Under the pieces are notes generated by a model. It ran no database searches, had not been told where the DNA came from, and saw only the letters and a list, made by a program, of their open reading frames with translations. This document shows positions 21,829-30,713 of a DNA stretch of 33,250 nt, one piece after another. Position 1 is the first letter of the stretch. Every line of letters begins with the position of its first letter. The stretch is from Kiritimatiellia bacterium (GTDB lineage Bacteria; Verrucomicrobiota; Kiritimatiellia; RFP12; UBA1067): assembly GCA_017525225.1 (NCBI GenBank), contig JAFXTB010000001.1, forward strand, positions 1-33,250. Direction: 5' to 3'. A program made the position numbers and the translations under genes.

Positions 21829-23934
21829 TCAGTTCCCGCGGCATGTGGCCAGGCGCAGCGGAGCACGTTCCTGCGCCAGACAGGCGAGGAAATCGTCGCG
21901 TGTACCGCTCTTGCAGGATATGCCCCTTTCCGTGCAAAGCTCCGCGAACTTCACGCAGAACATCCCCGCATGCGTAGGATCCTTGGGCAGTTCGCCCGCA
22001 GGTGGCAGAGGCGCGGCAGAATAGAAGAACCGCGCAGCCTTCTCCGCCGGACACTTGCGTACCAGCGCCGCCGGCGAGTAGCGCTCTATCCACTCAAGGC
22101 AGTCCGCGCGATGGGCAAGCCAGTCGGCGAATCCCTTGTAGCCAAACGCACTCGAACCATAATGGCTGTTCGGTATCCACTCTCGCATCTCCTTGGGATC
22201 AAGCGAGGTCTGCGGCCGTACGGCGTACACGGCGCGGATGCCGAGCGCATTGCCATCCAGGAGCGCGCAGTACAGCGACGAGCAGGCTCCCGCGCTTCCG
22301 CCTGTAAGGCCGATGCGCGACACGTCTATGTTCCATTCATCCGCGTGGGCCTGCACATATCTGACGGCGGCCACGGCATCGTCAAGCGGCGCCTTCACGG
22401 GCGGTTTCACGTCCTGGTCTTTCGCATCCTGCTGGAAACGGTAGCCAACGGTCACCAGCGCAAAACCCCTCTTGCGGCAATCGTCGAGCCACGCCGCGCC
22501 GGCCGACATCCTGTCGCCTCCCGTCCATCCGCCGCCGTGTATGACTATCAGGACGGGGACGCGTCTCTTCGTACCGGCATCGCGCTTCGGCAGCCACACG
22601 TCCATGCCCTGGCGCTCGTGCGGCCCGTACTTCACGTTCTCGAGGTCCGGCACGTCCACGAACCGTGCCCGCTGGGTACGGGCCTTCTTCCCCGACCAGT
22701 AGGGACACATCGTCGTATACGCGTAGCGTCCGGCGGGGTGACGCCCGAACACGCGCGCGATCGCGCGCAGCCTGAGGTCGCCGCGGCGCATGTCCGGCAA
22801 CAGCCAGTTGCCTTCCGTGTATTCGTTCCAGGCGTTGATGTAGATGGCGCCCGGCTTCTTCGGATCTGCGAGAACCGAGTCCCTGGCGTCGCGCAGGTAC
22901 TTCTCGAAGATGGCATCGGTGTTGTTGGTGAACGTGGAGGTGTAGGGGTACCCGGTCGCGTCCTTCCACGGGAACGGCACGTCTGCACGGCAGCGGGGCG
23001 TGCAATCCAGGCCTGTCGCCACGATGGGGATGTAGGGGACCGGCGAGGCCTTGCGCCTTTCCGCCCAGTGCCGCTGTATGACACCGTCCATCTCGCTGTA
23101 GGCGAAGCAGCGTTCGCCGGCCGCGGTGCGGCTTTCATAGTTCGCGATGGCGCCCATGTTGAATCCGTAGTCGGTGAAGGAGTCCAGGCCCAGCGCGGCG
23201 AACTTTTCCATCATCTGCGGCTTCACGTTCTGCGCGTTGATGTGCATCTCCCCGAGACCCGCGGCGCGCACCCTACGACGGGCCTCGGCGATGGCGTCGC
23301 GCACCTTGGCGTCGTCCTGGCCCCACTTTTCCCACAGGTAGACGAAGTTGTATATGGAGAAGAACAGTCTGCCGTCCTTGCGCCAGTATTGAGGCTGGTT
23401 GAAGTAGTGGGCTATCGAATAGTCGATGAGCCCCAGGAACTCTTCGGGCGTGTGGGCGAGCTCCATCAGCATCCGGCGCTCCTTGACGGGTCGCGGACGG
23501 AACTGGTCACGGCGCTCGTGGTAGCACCACATCAGGGCGAACTTCATGTCATTGCGGTTCTTCGCCTGGAGAAACCCCTTCTCGATGGCCTCCTCCTGGG
23601 TCTTTTGGCCGTTGTACCAGTAGTAGTCGTAGAGGAACACCGTGATGCCCGCGTTGGAGGCTAGGGCGATCTCCGTCTCCACGTCGGAGGGATTGGCGCC
23701 GTCCAGATAGCCGGCGTAGGGCTTGAAGTTGATCTGTCCCTTGAACCGCGTTGTCGGCGTCTTCACGAACTCCCATTCCGTCCAGCCTGGATGGAACCAT
23801 TCGTTCCCCTTCGGGTACTCGTGCCAGTGCGGATAGTACACCGCCACCACGTCAATGGGCGGCTGCCCTCCGAACACATTGGTCATGGCGATTGAACACG
23901 CCGCCAGGAAAAGCATTGCCATTCTTCTTTGCAT
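21829..23934 (-). CDS. Secreted fusion: WbsX/GH99-like domain plus alpha/beta-hydrolase esterase
   Basis: A 701-aa two-domain protein. Residues 1-22 are a signal peptide (MAMLFLAACSIAMTNVFG). Residues ~25-400 match the WbsX/GH99-like glycan-processing domain: VVAVYYPHWHEYPKGNEWFH, WTEWEFVKTP, ITVFLYDYYWYNG and the hallmark YINAWNEYTEGNWLLPD near 365-381. Residues ~440-701 are an alpha/beta-hydrolase with oxyanion motif VLIVIHGGGWTGGDR, nucleophile S547 in GLTGGSAGACSS and a late HAGMF histidine candidate, like BD-FAE/acetyl-esterase proteins. This suggests one enzyme that deacylates and cleaves a decorated glycan. ATG 23934 follows GGAG at 8 nt; the open frame to 24000 crosses the promoter and is rejected. 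It is first in the larC-GT2-TIM barrel-dxr run. Confidence 0.88.
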   Translation of the reverse strand: MQRRMAMLFLAACSIAMTNVFGGQPPIDVVAVYYPHWHEYPKGNEWFHPGWTEWEFVKTPTTRFKGQINFKPYAGYLDGANPSDVETEIALASNAGITVFLYDYYWYNGQKTQEEAIEKGFLQAKNRNDMKFALMWCYHERRDQFRPRPVKERRMLMELAHTPEEFLGLIDYSIAHYFNQPQYWRKDGRLFFSIYNFVYLWEKWGQDDAKVRDAIAEARRRVRAAGLGEMHINAQNVKPQMMEKFAALGLDSFTDYGFNMGAIANYESRTAAGERCFAYSEMDGVIQRHWAERRKASPVPYIPIVATGLDCTPRCRADVPFPWKDATGYPYTSTFTNNTDAIFEKYLRDARDSVLADPKKPGAIYINAWNEYTEGNWLLPDMRRGDLRLRAIARVFGRHPAGRYAYTTMCPYWSGKKARTQRARFVDVPDLENVKYGPHERQGMDVWLPKRDAGTKRRVPVLIVIHGGGWTGGDRMSAGAAWLDDCRKRGFALVTVGYRFQQDAKDQDVKPPVKAPLDDAVAAVRYVQAHADEWNIDVSRIGLTGGSAGACSSLYCALLDGNALGIRAVYAVRPQTSLDPKEMREWIPNSHYGSSAFGYKGFADWLAHRADCLEWIERYSPAALVRKCPAEKAARFFYSAAPLPPAGELPKDPTHAGMFCVKFAELCTERGISCKSGTRDDFLACLAQERAPLRLATCRGN

Positions 23935-23982
23935 CTCGTGAACTCCATCTTGCCGGCGGACTGATCTGTCGCGCCGCCAATG

Positions 23983-24012
23983 ATGATAGCATACTTCCAT
24001 ACGGCACTACAA
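23983..24012 (-). promoter_or_regulatory. Promoter of the GH99-like/larC/GT2/dxr run
   Basis: TTGTAG (24012-24007), an 18-bp spacer and TATCAT (23988-23983) on the minus strand, about 50 nt before ATG 23934. TATGCT, four bases upstream, is an alternative -10. Confidence 0.4.
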
Positions 24013-24067
24013 GCCAACATTTCGGAAAATCTGACTTCCCGGCACGTCTTCGCCGCAGACGGATGCT

Positions 24068-24095
24068 TTGCATGGCACGACTTTTATGGTATACT
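24068..24095 (+). promoter_or_regulatory. Promoter of the AlkP-type lipoprotein gene
   Basis: TTGCAT (24068-24073), a 16-bp spacer and TATACT (24090-24095) within TATGGTATACT. The leader is about 55 nt and contains CCGCC/GGCGG arms (24111-24133) that could form a hairpin before the AAAGGA ribosome site. Confidence 0.55.
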
Positions 24096-24157
24096 TTCAC
24101 ACATTGATTTCCGCCGCCATGTGGCAAGGCGGACTACAGACAAAGAAAGGAATTCCA

Positions 24158-25069
24158 ATGAAGAAGATCATGATTGGCCTCACCCTGGCCGTAGCCTGCG
24201 GGTGCGCCACCAAGCCTGAACAGACAAGCCCCGTGACGGTCAAGCACGTGGTGCTGGTGGGCGCGGACGGCTTCGGCGCGAGGTGGATGCCCTGGGAGAA
24301 GATGCCCAACATCTCGAAACTGCGCAAGGACGGCCTCTACGCCGTGGCCCGCAACAGCTACCCCACGTCGTCCGGCATCAACTGGGCAACGGTCATGTTC
24401 GGCACGGTCGTGGAGGTGCACGGCTACCGCAGGTGGAACAGTACCTGTCCCGACGTCGCCGCACCCGAGATCGTACTTACCGACAAGGGCATCCCCTCAT
24501 GTGTCTTCCACGAACTCAAGAAGCAGGAGCCTTCCGCCTATACCGTCTCGCTCTACAACTGGGACGGCATCGGCTTCGTGCACGCCACGAACGAGGTGGA
24601 CTATGTACGCTACTTCTCGCAGGATTCAAAGGAGGCCCTTGACGACAAGGTGATCTCGGAGGGTCTCAAGCAGTTCGAGGCGCACCGTCCCAGGCTGTCG
24701 TTCCTCTATCAGCATCTGCCGGACTGCAACGGCCACAAGTACGGCTGGGGCACGAGCGAATACACCAACGCCTGCATCCATGTGGACGCCAACGTCGGCC
24801 AGCTGGTCGAAGGTCTGAAGAAGATCGGCGCCTGGGAAGACACCGTGATAGTGCTGGTGGCGGACCATGGCGGTCTAGGCAAGAAGCATGGTATGGACAA
24901 CGTGGAGTGCTTCGACGTCCCGTTCCTGGTGGCAGGCCCGGCGATCAAGGGCATGCGCCTGCGCGAGCCGGTGTTGCTGGCAGACACCGCTCCCACGATC
25001 ATGGATCTGCTGGGCTGCAAGGTACCGGAGATCTGGCGCGGCCGTCCGGCGGTAGCCCCGTGCCGCTGA
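24158..25069 (+). CDS. Alkaline phosphatase-superfamily phosphodiesterase lipoprotein
   Basis: A 303-aa protein with a lipoprotein-like signal (MKKIMIGLTLAVACGCATKP, lipidated Cys 14 or 16) and a type I phosphodiesterase/nucleotide pyrophosphatase-like fold. HVVLVGADGFGARWM supplies the first metal Asp (D37). YPTSSGINWATVMFG carries the Thr/Ser nucleophile. LPDCNGHKYGWGT and VLVADHGGLGKKHG supply the remaining metal Asp and His residues. It should hydrolyse a phospho- or sulfo-ester in the periplasm; the substrate is unknown. AAAGGAATTCC precedes ATG 24158, and the longer frame to 24068 overlaps the promoter. It is divergent from the GH99-like gene and converges on the FAD oxidoreductase with 3 bp between. 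Confidence 0.88.
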   Translation: MKKIMIGLTLAVACGCATKPEQTSPVTVKHVVLVGADGFGARWMPWEKMPNISKLRKDGLYAVARNSYPTSSGINWATVMFGTVVEVHGYRRWNSTCPDVAAPEIVLTDKGIPSCVFHELKKQEPSAYTVSLYNWDGIGFVHATNEVDYVRYFSQDSKEALDDKVISEGLKQFEAHRPRLSFLYQHLPDCNGHKYGWGTSEYTNACIHVDANVGQLVEGLKKIGAWEDTVIVLVADHGGLGKKHGMDNVECFDVPFLVAGPAIKGMRLREPVLLADTAPTIMDLLGCKVPEIWRGRPAVAPCR

Positions 25070-25072
25070 CGA

Positions 25073-27208
25073 TCACGGCATGGCCGACGGAGGAGCCACG
25101 GCGAATCCGTCGGCTATGACGGTGCCCTTCGACCGCGAAGGGATGACCTTGAGGATCGCGCCCGGCGCGAGATCGAACTCGCCCAACTTGCGCCACGTAC
25201 CCATGGCCTGCGCCTGGTCTGCGGTGAATCTCACTGTGCGCCCGCCCGATGCGATCTCGAACTCCGTGCAGGATCCAGGCTGGCCATTCCAATAGTACGG
25301 CACGCGTCCCATCAGGGCATAGCGCCCTTCCTTCTCCACCGGCAGAGGATATGAGGCATCCTCCGTAGCGCCTTCTACACCTGTCTTCACCGGGAAGTGC
25401 GACTTGTCGCCCACCTGCTCGCCGCTGTAGTTGAAGCGGGACCTCCATCCTTTACCGAACACTACGCCCGGCGTCTCGTCGTCAACAATCCGCCATCCGG
25501 CCGTACGCGGATCCGGCACGCCCGGGAAACCGCCGCCAAGGCGTTCCTGGAGCCTGCGGACGTGTCCTGCCGAATAGATGCCACGCGGCGTCTGCCCGAG
25601 CTCGCGGCAGAGCGCGGCGGCTTCGCCAGCCGCCACTCCCAGCTGCGAGAGCGTATTGATTACGCGCGGTCCTCCAAGCCCCACGTGCGTGCAGCTGAAG
25701 CAGCGACCAACCATGAATAGGTTTGCGACGTTTCGCGAGTAGATCGACCTGTACGGTATCCAATAGCGCCCGTAGTGCGGCTGGCGGCACGTGGTGAGGA
25801 AGTCTACGCCGGGCTTGCAGTCGTCGTAGTGCAGATCCACGCTCCACGAGCCAGAGGCGATGGAATCCTCGAAGGCCCGTCTCTCCGTGACGTCCTTCTC
25901 GGAATATATCCAGTCGCCCATGAGGCGGCGCGATTCGCGCTTGCCGAGCAGGAACGGACAGAAGTTCAGCATCCTGTTGACATTCTCCGGCAAGCGCTTC
26001 GCGTTCGAGAACGCCCCGTAGATCGCAAGCAGCAGACGGTCGCGTATCTCCTCGCCCTCGGCGATCATGTCGCGATGGATGCCATATTCCCAGTTCCACT
26101 CTCCGTTCACCGCCACCTCGCCCTGCGCGTGCGGCTCGGCCCAGGGCGCGGAAAACGGCACGGGGGCATTGGCCTCGGCGCTGGTCCACATGAGCGATGC
26201 GCCCAGCGTATCGGAATCGGCCTTGTCCGGAGCGTAGGATTCGTCAAACTCCCCTTTCGCCTCGCGGCCCATGCGCCAATCGGCCCCGGCCCAGTACCCC
26301 ACCCAGCCGTCGCCTGTCGCATCGCAGAACAAGGGCGCCGCAAACCGCACTACGCGGTTGGACCTCAGATCCAGCGCCTTGACCGCCGCGATGGCACCAT
26401 CCGGACGTTTCTCCACGCCAAACGCCCTCGTGGAAAGCCGCAGCTCGAGCGTCTTCTCGTCAGCCACTATGCGCATCCGCCGGGCATCACTGAGCGGCAT
26501 GTTCACGTCGCGATTCATGAATGAGCTGCGCAGTTCACGGATAAGGTCGTGACGCATCTCGCCCGCGCACCACACCCGTATCTCGGCCGATGCGTTGCCA
26601 CCAAGCACCGGACGGTCCTGCACAAGCACGACCTTGAGCCCGCGCCGCGCCGCCGCCACCGCGGCGCACGTGCCGGGCATTCCGCCACCGACGACCACGA
26701 AGTCTGCCTCGACCGTCTCTGACACCGCCGCCTCATCCACCTTGAGCGGACCTGAGGGCGGCACGTCGTCCGAAGTGAACACAACGCCCGCGCAGCGTCC
26801 ATCGAAGCCCGTGAGATCCTCCAGCGCCACAACCGCCGTGGTGCCACGCACCTTCACGCGGCCACCATCCTCCCATTCCCACCGCCGAGATCCGACTCCG
26901 AACGTCTTCGCGAGCGGGACGCCGTCGACCGACACCTTGAAACGGCCAGGCGAGCCTTCCGCCCAGTTACGGGCACGAACCCACACGCGATAGTCGCCGG
27001 CGGATGGGAAGGCCACCCGAGCACGGGCGTCCACCACCCGCACGCCGCAGCCATGCGCTAGCAGATAGGGCGAACCCATCACATCCATGAACTGGCAGTC
27101 AAGCTGCCAGCCGCCAGCCTCGAAGCTCTGCGGATGCACATCCACCCGCACACCCGCAACCGCAAACTGCGCCACCAGCGCCACCACGGCCAGAGATAGC
27201 CTTTTCAT
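25073..27208 (-). CDS. Secreted FAD-dependent oxidoreductase with golvesin/xanthan lyase-type C-terminal domain
   Basis: A 711-aa exported protein. A signal peptide (KRLSLAVVALVAQFAVAG) is followed by a ~140-residue beta-rich domain resembling a carbohydrate-binding module (GDYRVWVRARNWAEGSPGRF). Next comes an FAD-binding core starting DFVVVGGGMPGTCAAVAAAR (~169-188) with VLVQDRPVLGGNASAE, LFCDATGDGWVGYWAGA and NLFMVGRCFSCTHVGLGGPR. Residues ~585-711 (FNYSGEQVGDKSHFPV, GRYALMGRVPYYWNG, VIADGFAVAP) fit the golvesin C-terminal-like domain. The family is abundant in PVC bacteria, with unknown substrates, likely sugars. ATG 27208 has AGGAG at 9 nt; ATG 27214 is also possible. It lies 24 bp after the GH39-like gene and is probably co-transcribed. 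Confidence 0.88.
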   Translation of the reverse strand: MKRLSLAVVALVAQFAVAGVRVDVHPQSFEAGGWQLDCQFMDVMGSPYLLAHGCGVRVVDARARVAFPSAGDYRVWVRARNWAEGSPGRFKVSVDGVPLAKTFGVGSRRWEWEDGGRVKVRGTTAVVALEDLTGFDGRCAGVVFTSDDVPPSGPLKVDEAAVSETVEADFVVVGGGMPGTCAAVAAARRGLKVVLVQDRPVLGGNASAEIRVWCAGEMRHDLIRELRSSFMNRDVNMPLSDARRMRIVADEKTLELRLSTRAFGVEKRPDGAIAAVKALDLRSNRVVRFAAPLFCDATGDGWVGYWAGADWRMGREAKGEFDESYAPDKADSDTLGASLMWTSAEANAPVPFSAPWAEPHAQGEVAVNGEWNWEYGIHRDMIAEGEEIRDRLLLAIYGAFSNAKRLPENVNRMLNFCPFLLGKRESRRLMGDWIYSEKDVTERRAFEDSIASGSWSVDLHYDDCKPGVDFLTTCRQPHYGRYWIPYRSIYSRNVANLFMVGRCFSCTHVGLGGPRVINTLSQLGVAAGEAAALCRELGQTPRGIYSAGHVRRLQERLGGGFPGVPDPRTAGWRIVDDETPGVVFGKGWRSRFNYSGEQVGDKSHFPVKTGVEGATEDASYPLPVEKEGRYALMGRVPYYWNGQPGSCTEFEIASGGRTVRFTADQAQAMGTWRKLGEFDLAPGAILKVIPSRSKGTVIADGFAVAPPSAMP

Positions 27209-27232
27209 CTTCATCCTCTCCTATGGCGGAGG

Positions 27233-28660
27233 CTACAGCTCGAAGGTGACGAGAAACGCCGCAGAGTTCTTGTCCGGCTTCAACAGCGTGAGCGTGCCGT
27301 TGTGCCACTCCACGTTGCAGGGGAATGCATCCCGGGTGTGGTCGAGGACGATGGCCGAGACGTATTTTGCGGCGTCCATGCCCTTGACGTCCACGGTGAT
27401 CACCTGCTCGGTACCGCGATAGTCCGAAAGGAGCAAGGCGGCCTTTTTGCCATCGGCGGACTTGACGGCCAGCGTAGAGATGGTGCCGTTCCCGGCGGAT
27501 GCGAACATGGCGGGATAGTCCTTCACAATGCTGCCGAAGAGACGGCAGGCGTACCAGTTCTTGTTCGGCTGCTTGTAGGCGTCCATGTATCCCCAGTTTC
27601 CGTTGTGGGAGCATCCATAGTAGTAGGCCTGATCAAGCTTGGAGGTCTGGAACTTGATCATGGACGAGAGCGTGAAGCAGGCGGAGTCGATGTTGTTGTG
27701 GCCGGTGGGACCGTCCAGGGCACGCTTGACCATGGCGGGCGTGGAATTGCGGCCGTGGATGCCGTCCCACGTGAGGATGTAGTGCCACTCGTTGAGGATG
27801 AGCTCGCACTTCGTGAAGCCGAACTCGTCGCACAGCTTGCGCGCTTCGTCGGATGTGCGCACCATGGCGTCTGGGTCGGAACCGTAGTAGTGCCAGGAGA
27901 TGAAGTCTGGCGCGACACCGGCGTCCTTGCACGCCTTGAGGAGCGGACGGAAGTACCGGGGGTTCATCCAGCAGAGCGCCGGGCCGCCGACCTTCACCTC
28001 GGGGAACTCGGTCTTGAGCCGCTTGAGGACGGTCACGAAGAACTTGATGAAGAGATCGCGCATCTTGATGGCATCCTTGCCGCCCTCTGCCGCCGGCAGC
28101 CACCACATGTTGCCGATTCCGTCCGGCTCGTTCCATATCTCCCAGTACTTGATGTTCCACTCGTGGCCGTTGGCCCAGCCCTTGTTGTAGTGGCGTATGA
28201 TGCCGGCGAATATCTCGGCGGTTTTGTCGAAGTCGGCCGGGACGCGGGCGTTGAAGTGTATGTCGCCGGTATGCTCGATCGAGGTGCCGAGACGATAGAA
28301 TAACTTGAGGCCGACGTTGCGCGCGAGTCCGAAAAGGTGGTCGGTGGGTTCGAACACATAGTTCTTCGGGTCGGAGGCATCGAGGTGGAACAGCGGGAAT
28401 ATGTACTGGTAGTCCACAACGCGCTGGCCCGAATTGACGAGGGCCCAGTCGTGCGTGCGCGCGTACGTCATGTTGAGGGCGGCGACCTTGGCGTCGTCGT
28501 TCTGAATCGAGCGCGGATAGGAGCGGGGCGCCCATCCGGACGAGTGGAGCTCCTTGCGAATTACGCCTGTCTCCGTGGTGAAGTCGGCCGTGGCCGAAGC
28601 GGCCAGCGCGGACACCGCGCTGAAGGCGGCAAACGCGAGGCATATCTGTCTACTGTCCAT
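27233..28660 (-). CDS. GH39-like secreted glycoside hydrolase
   Basis: A 475-aa exported protein with signal peptide (CLAFAAFSAVSALAASATA) and a clan A TIM barrel. The probable acid/base is E178 in KYWEIWNEPDGIGNMW, and the nucleophile E291 in CELILNEWHYILTWDG. ALNMTYARTHDWAL, VGLKLFYRLGTSIEH and PDFISWHYYG fit GH39-type beta-xylosidase or iduronidase relatives. A C-terminal beta domain (ALLLSDYRGTEQVITVDVKG) follows. A retaining exo-glycosidase on plant or host glycans is the likely role; the exact sugar is not readable. ATG 28660 has AAAGGA upstream. The downstream FAD oxidoreductase probably acts on the same polymer or its products. Confidence 0.85.
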   Translation of the reverse strand: MDSRQICLAFAAFSAVSALAASATADFTTETGVIRKELHSSGWAPRSYPRSIQNDDAKVAALNMTYARTHDWALVNSGQRVVDYQYIFPLFHLDASDPKNYVFEPTDHLFGLARNVGLKLFYRLGTSIEHTGDIHFNARVPADFDKTAEIFAGIIRHYNKGWANGHEWNIKYWEIWNEPDGIGNMWWLPAAEGGKDAIKMRDLFIKFFVTVLKRLKTEFPEVKVGGPALCWMNPRYFRPLLKACKDAGVAPDFISWHYYGSDPDAMVRTSDEARKLCDEFGFTKCELILNEWHYILTWDGIHGRNSTPAMVKRALDGPTGHNNIDSACFTLSSMIKFQTSKLDQAYYYGCSHNGNWGYMDAYKQPNKNWYACRLFGSIVKDYPAMFASAGNGTISTLAVKSADGKKAALLLSDYRGTEQVITVDVKGMDAAKYVSAIVLDHTRDAFPCNVEWHNGTLTLLKPDKNSAAFLVTFEL

Positions 28661-28709
28661 GTTGTTCCTTTCCGGTTTGGGTTTATGGTGGAAACGGCTT
28701 GGATCGCGG

Positions 28710-29612
28710 TCAGACGGCCAGCATCGCATCGATGGCACGACGCGCCCGGACGGCGACATCCTCTGACACGGTGACCCTCGGCGACATGTCGCGAAGCGTG
28801 TCGCGCATCTTCTCGAGTGTGACCTTCTTCATGTTCGGGCAGACCATTGCAGGATCGACGGGATGGAAGGTCTTGCCCGGATTCTCCCGGCGAAGACGGT
28901 GGAGTATGCCAACTTCCGTGCCCACGATGATCTCCTTCGCCTGGGATGAACGCGCATACGCACACATTCCGCCGGTGGAAAGGCACTGGTCGGCGACGTC
29001 GCGCACATCCCTGGCGCATTCGGGGTGCACAAGCACCGGCGCGCCGGGATGCTCCGCCTTCGCGGCGGCGACCCGCGCGGCGGTAAGCCTCGCGTGCGTG
29101 GGGCAGTACCCCGGCCACAGCACATAGGTCTCGCCGAGCCTGCCGGCGATGTATCCGCCAAGATGCTGGTCCGGAACGAACAGCACCTCGCGCCCCTTCG
29201 GGAGAGACGCCATCACGCGCTCGGCGTTGCCAGACGTGACGCAGATGTCGCATTCAGCCTTCACCTCGGCGGTGGAATTGACATAGCACACCGCGAGAGC
29301 GCCGGGATGCTCCGCCTTCAGGGCGCGAAGCTGCCCGCCGGTTATCATGTCCGCCATGGGACAGCCTGCCGTCTCGTCAGGGATGAGGACCGTCTTCCCT
29401 GGATTCAGTATCGCGGCCGTCTCGGCCATGAAATAGACACCGCAGAACAGGATTACGTCCGCATCCACCTGCGTGGCCTTGCGCGCAAGCTCAAGCGAAT
29501 CGCCTGTAAAGTCGGCGGCGTCCTGTACCTCCGGGCGTTCGTAGTTGTGCGCGAGGATGATGGCGCCTCGCTGCGCCTTCAGGACCTTGATCTCCTCTGC
29601 GATGTCAGTCAT
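28710..29612 (-). CDS. nadA: Quinolinate synthase
   Basis: NadA condenses iminoaspartate and dihydroxyacetone phosphate to quinolinate in de novo NAD synthesis, using a [4Fe-4S] cluster. The 300-aa protein begins its core with AIILAHNYERPEVQDAADFT. Its cluster ligands are C84 (DETAGCPMADM), C170 (LWPGYCPTHARLT) and C258 (MVCPNMKKV), the spacing of the short archaeal/Thermotoga type. ATG 29612 has AGGAGAACC upstream and overlaps the stop of hydE by 8 nt. NadB and NadC are not nearby. The coupling to another iron-sulphur enzyme gene may reflect shared need for iron-sulphur assembly, which is inference. Confidence 0.95.
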   Translation of the reverse strand: MTDIAEEIKVLKAQRGAIILAHNYERPEVQDAADFTGDSLELARKATQVDADVILFCGVYFMAETAAILNPGKTVLIPDETAGCPMADMITGGQLRALKAEHPGALAVCYVNSTAEVKAECDICVTSGNAERVMASLPKGREVLFVPDQHLGGYIAGRLGETYVLWPGYCPTHARLTAARVAAAKAEHPGAPVLVHPECARDVRDVADQCLSTGGMCAYARSSQAKEIIVGTEVGILHRLRRENPGKTFHPVDPAMVCPNMKKVTLEKMRDTLRDMSPRVTVSEDVAVRARRAIDAMLAV

Positions 29613-30702
29613 TTTCGGTTCTCCTATGGTAATGGGGGCTGTCGCCGCGCCGACCGTATAGCAGATGTTCGCCGATGGAGGCAAGGCGGCGGTCGAGGCA
29701 GCCGCGGCAGAGCGCGGCCGTCTCGTTGAGACACGGCTTGTTGGCGTAGAGGCGGTAGCGGCTTCGGTATTTCGGGTCGGTCACGTTCGGCATCAGCACA
29801 TTGGCGCCCGCAAGGATCCCGCGTTCCCGCCCATCCGCCGCCAGCGCCTGCAGGGCCGTGGCGGCGGCGATGTTGACATCGTGAAGATGGAGCCGCGCAA
29901 CGGCGATCATCCTGAGGCCGAGCGCAAGCCTCCTTTCATCGGCCATGGCTGGCGCGGCCTTTCCAAGAGGCGTATCTGGATGCGGTATGTACGGTCCCAT
30001 GCCTATCATGTCCACATCCATCTCACCGAAGAAGCGGATGTCGGCGGCGAGGTCATCGAGAGTCTGTCCGGGCAGTCCGATCATGACACCGGTACCTACC
30101 TGGTAGCCGGTGCGCCGAAGCGCGCGCAGACATTCCAGACGGCGTTCCCAGCTGCAGTCGGCAGGATGTATCCTGGCATAGAGCGCTGGGTTGGAGGTCT
30201 CGATGCGCAGAAGGTACCGCGTGGCGCCCGCAGCCCGCCAGCGGGCATAGACATCCTCGGTCTGCTCCCCAAGGGAAAGCGTGACGCCCAGATCCAGCGG
30301 CGCTATGCGGCGAAGGATGTCTTCTATGAACCGCGCATGGGCATCGCCTTCGACCTCGCCGCTCTGGATTACGAGCGAGGCATAGCCAAGCGACTTCGCC
30401 TCCGCCGCCGCCGCTACAATCTCGTCCGCGGCGAGACTATAGCGTTCCACCGACCGATTCGATCTGCGTATGCCGCAGTAGAGGCAGTCCTTGGCACAGA
30501 CGTTTCCAGCCTCCACCAGCCCGCGCACGGCTACACCTTTGCCGCAGCATCCGACCTTGAGCGCGTATGCGGCGGCGAAGAGGGCGGACTCGTCCTCAGG
30601 CGATTCCAGCGCAAGCAGAAAGGCCATGTCCGCAGGCGACAGGGCGCGAGGCGCGCATGACGCGCGCCCAAGCACCGCCTTGAGCTCTTCCGTCGCAACC
30701 AT
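29605..30702 (-). CDS. hydE: [FeFe]-hydrogenase maturase HydE, radical SAM
   Basis: HydE is a radical SAM enzyme that, with HydG and HydF, builds the diiron subcluster of [FeFe] hydrogenase. The 365-aa protein has the CxxxCxxC cluster motif at C69-C73-C76 (NVCAKDCLYCGIRRSN), YSLAADEIVAAAAEAKSLGY, VIQSGEVEGD, VTLSLGEQTEDVYARW and the diagnostic GVMIGLPGQTLDDLAADIRF and MGPYIPHPDTPLG. The C-terminus (GANVLMPNVTDPKYRSRYRL, then a CxxC in LCRGCLDRR) also fits. The frame extends to 30888, but ATG 30702 is where similarity starts. HydF, HydG and the hydrogenase are not in the window. It implies H2 metabolism in an anaerobe. BioB or PylB are less likely given the detailed match. Confidence 0.92.
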   Translation of the reverse strand: MVATEELKAVLGRASCAPRALSPADMAFLLALESPEDESALFAAAYALKVGCCGKGVAVRGLVEAGNVCAKDCLYCGIRRSNRSVERYSLAADEIVAAAAEAKSLGYASLVIQSGEVEGDAHARFIEDILRRIAPLDLGVTLSLGEQTEDVYARWRAAGATRYLLRIETSNPALYARIHPADCSWERRLECLRALRRTGYQVGTGVMIGLPGQTLDDLAADIRFFGEMDVDMIGMGPYIPHPDTPLGKAAPAMADERRLALGLRMIAVARLHLHDVNIAAATALQALAADGRERGILAGANVLMPNVTDPKYRSRYRLYANKPCLNETAALCRGCLDRRLASIGEHLLYGRRGDSPHYHRRTEND

Positions 30703-30713
30703 CCAACGTCTCT

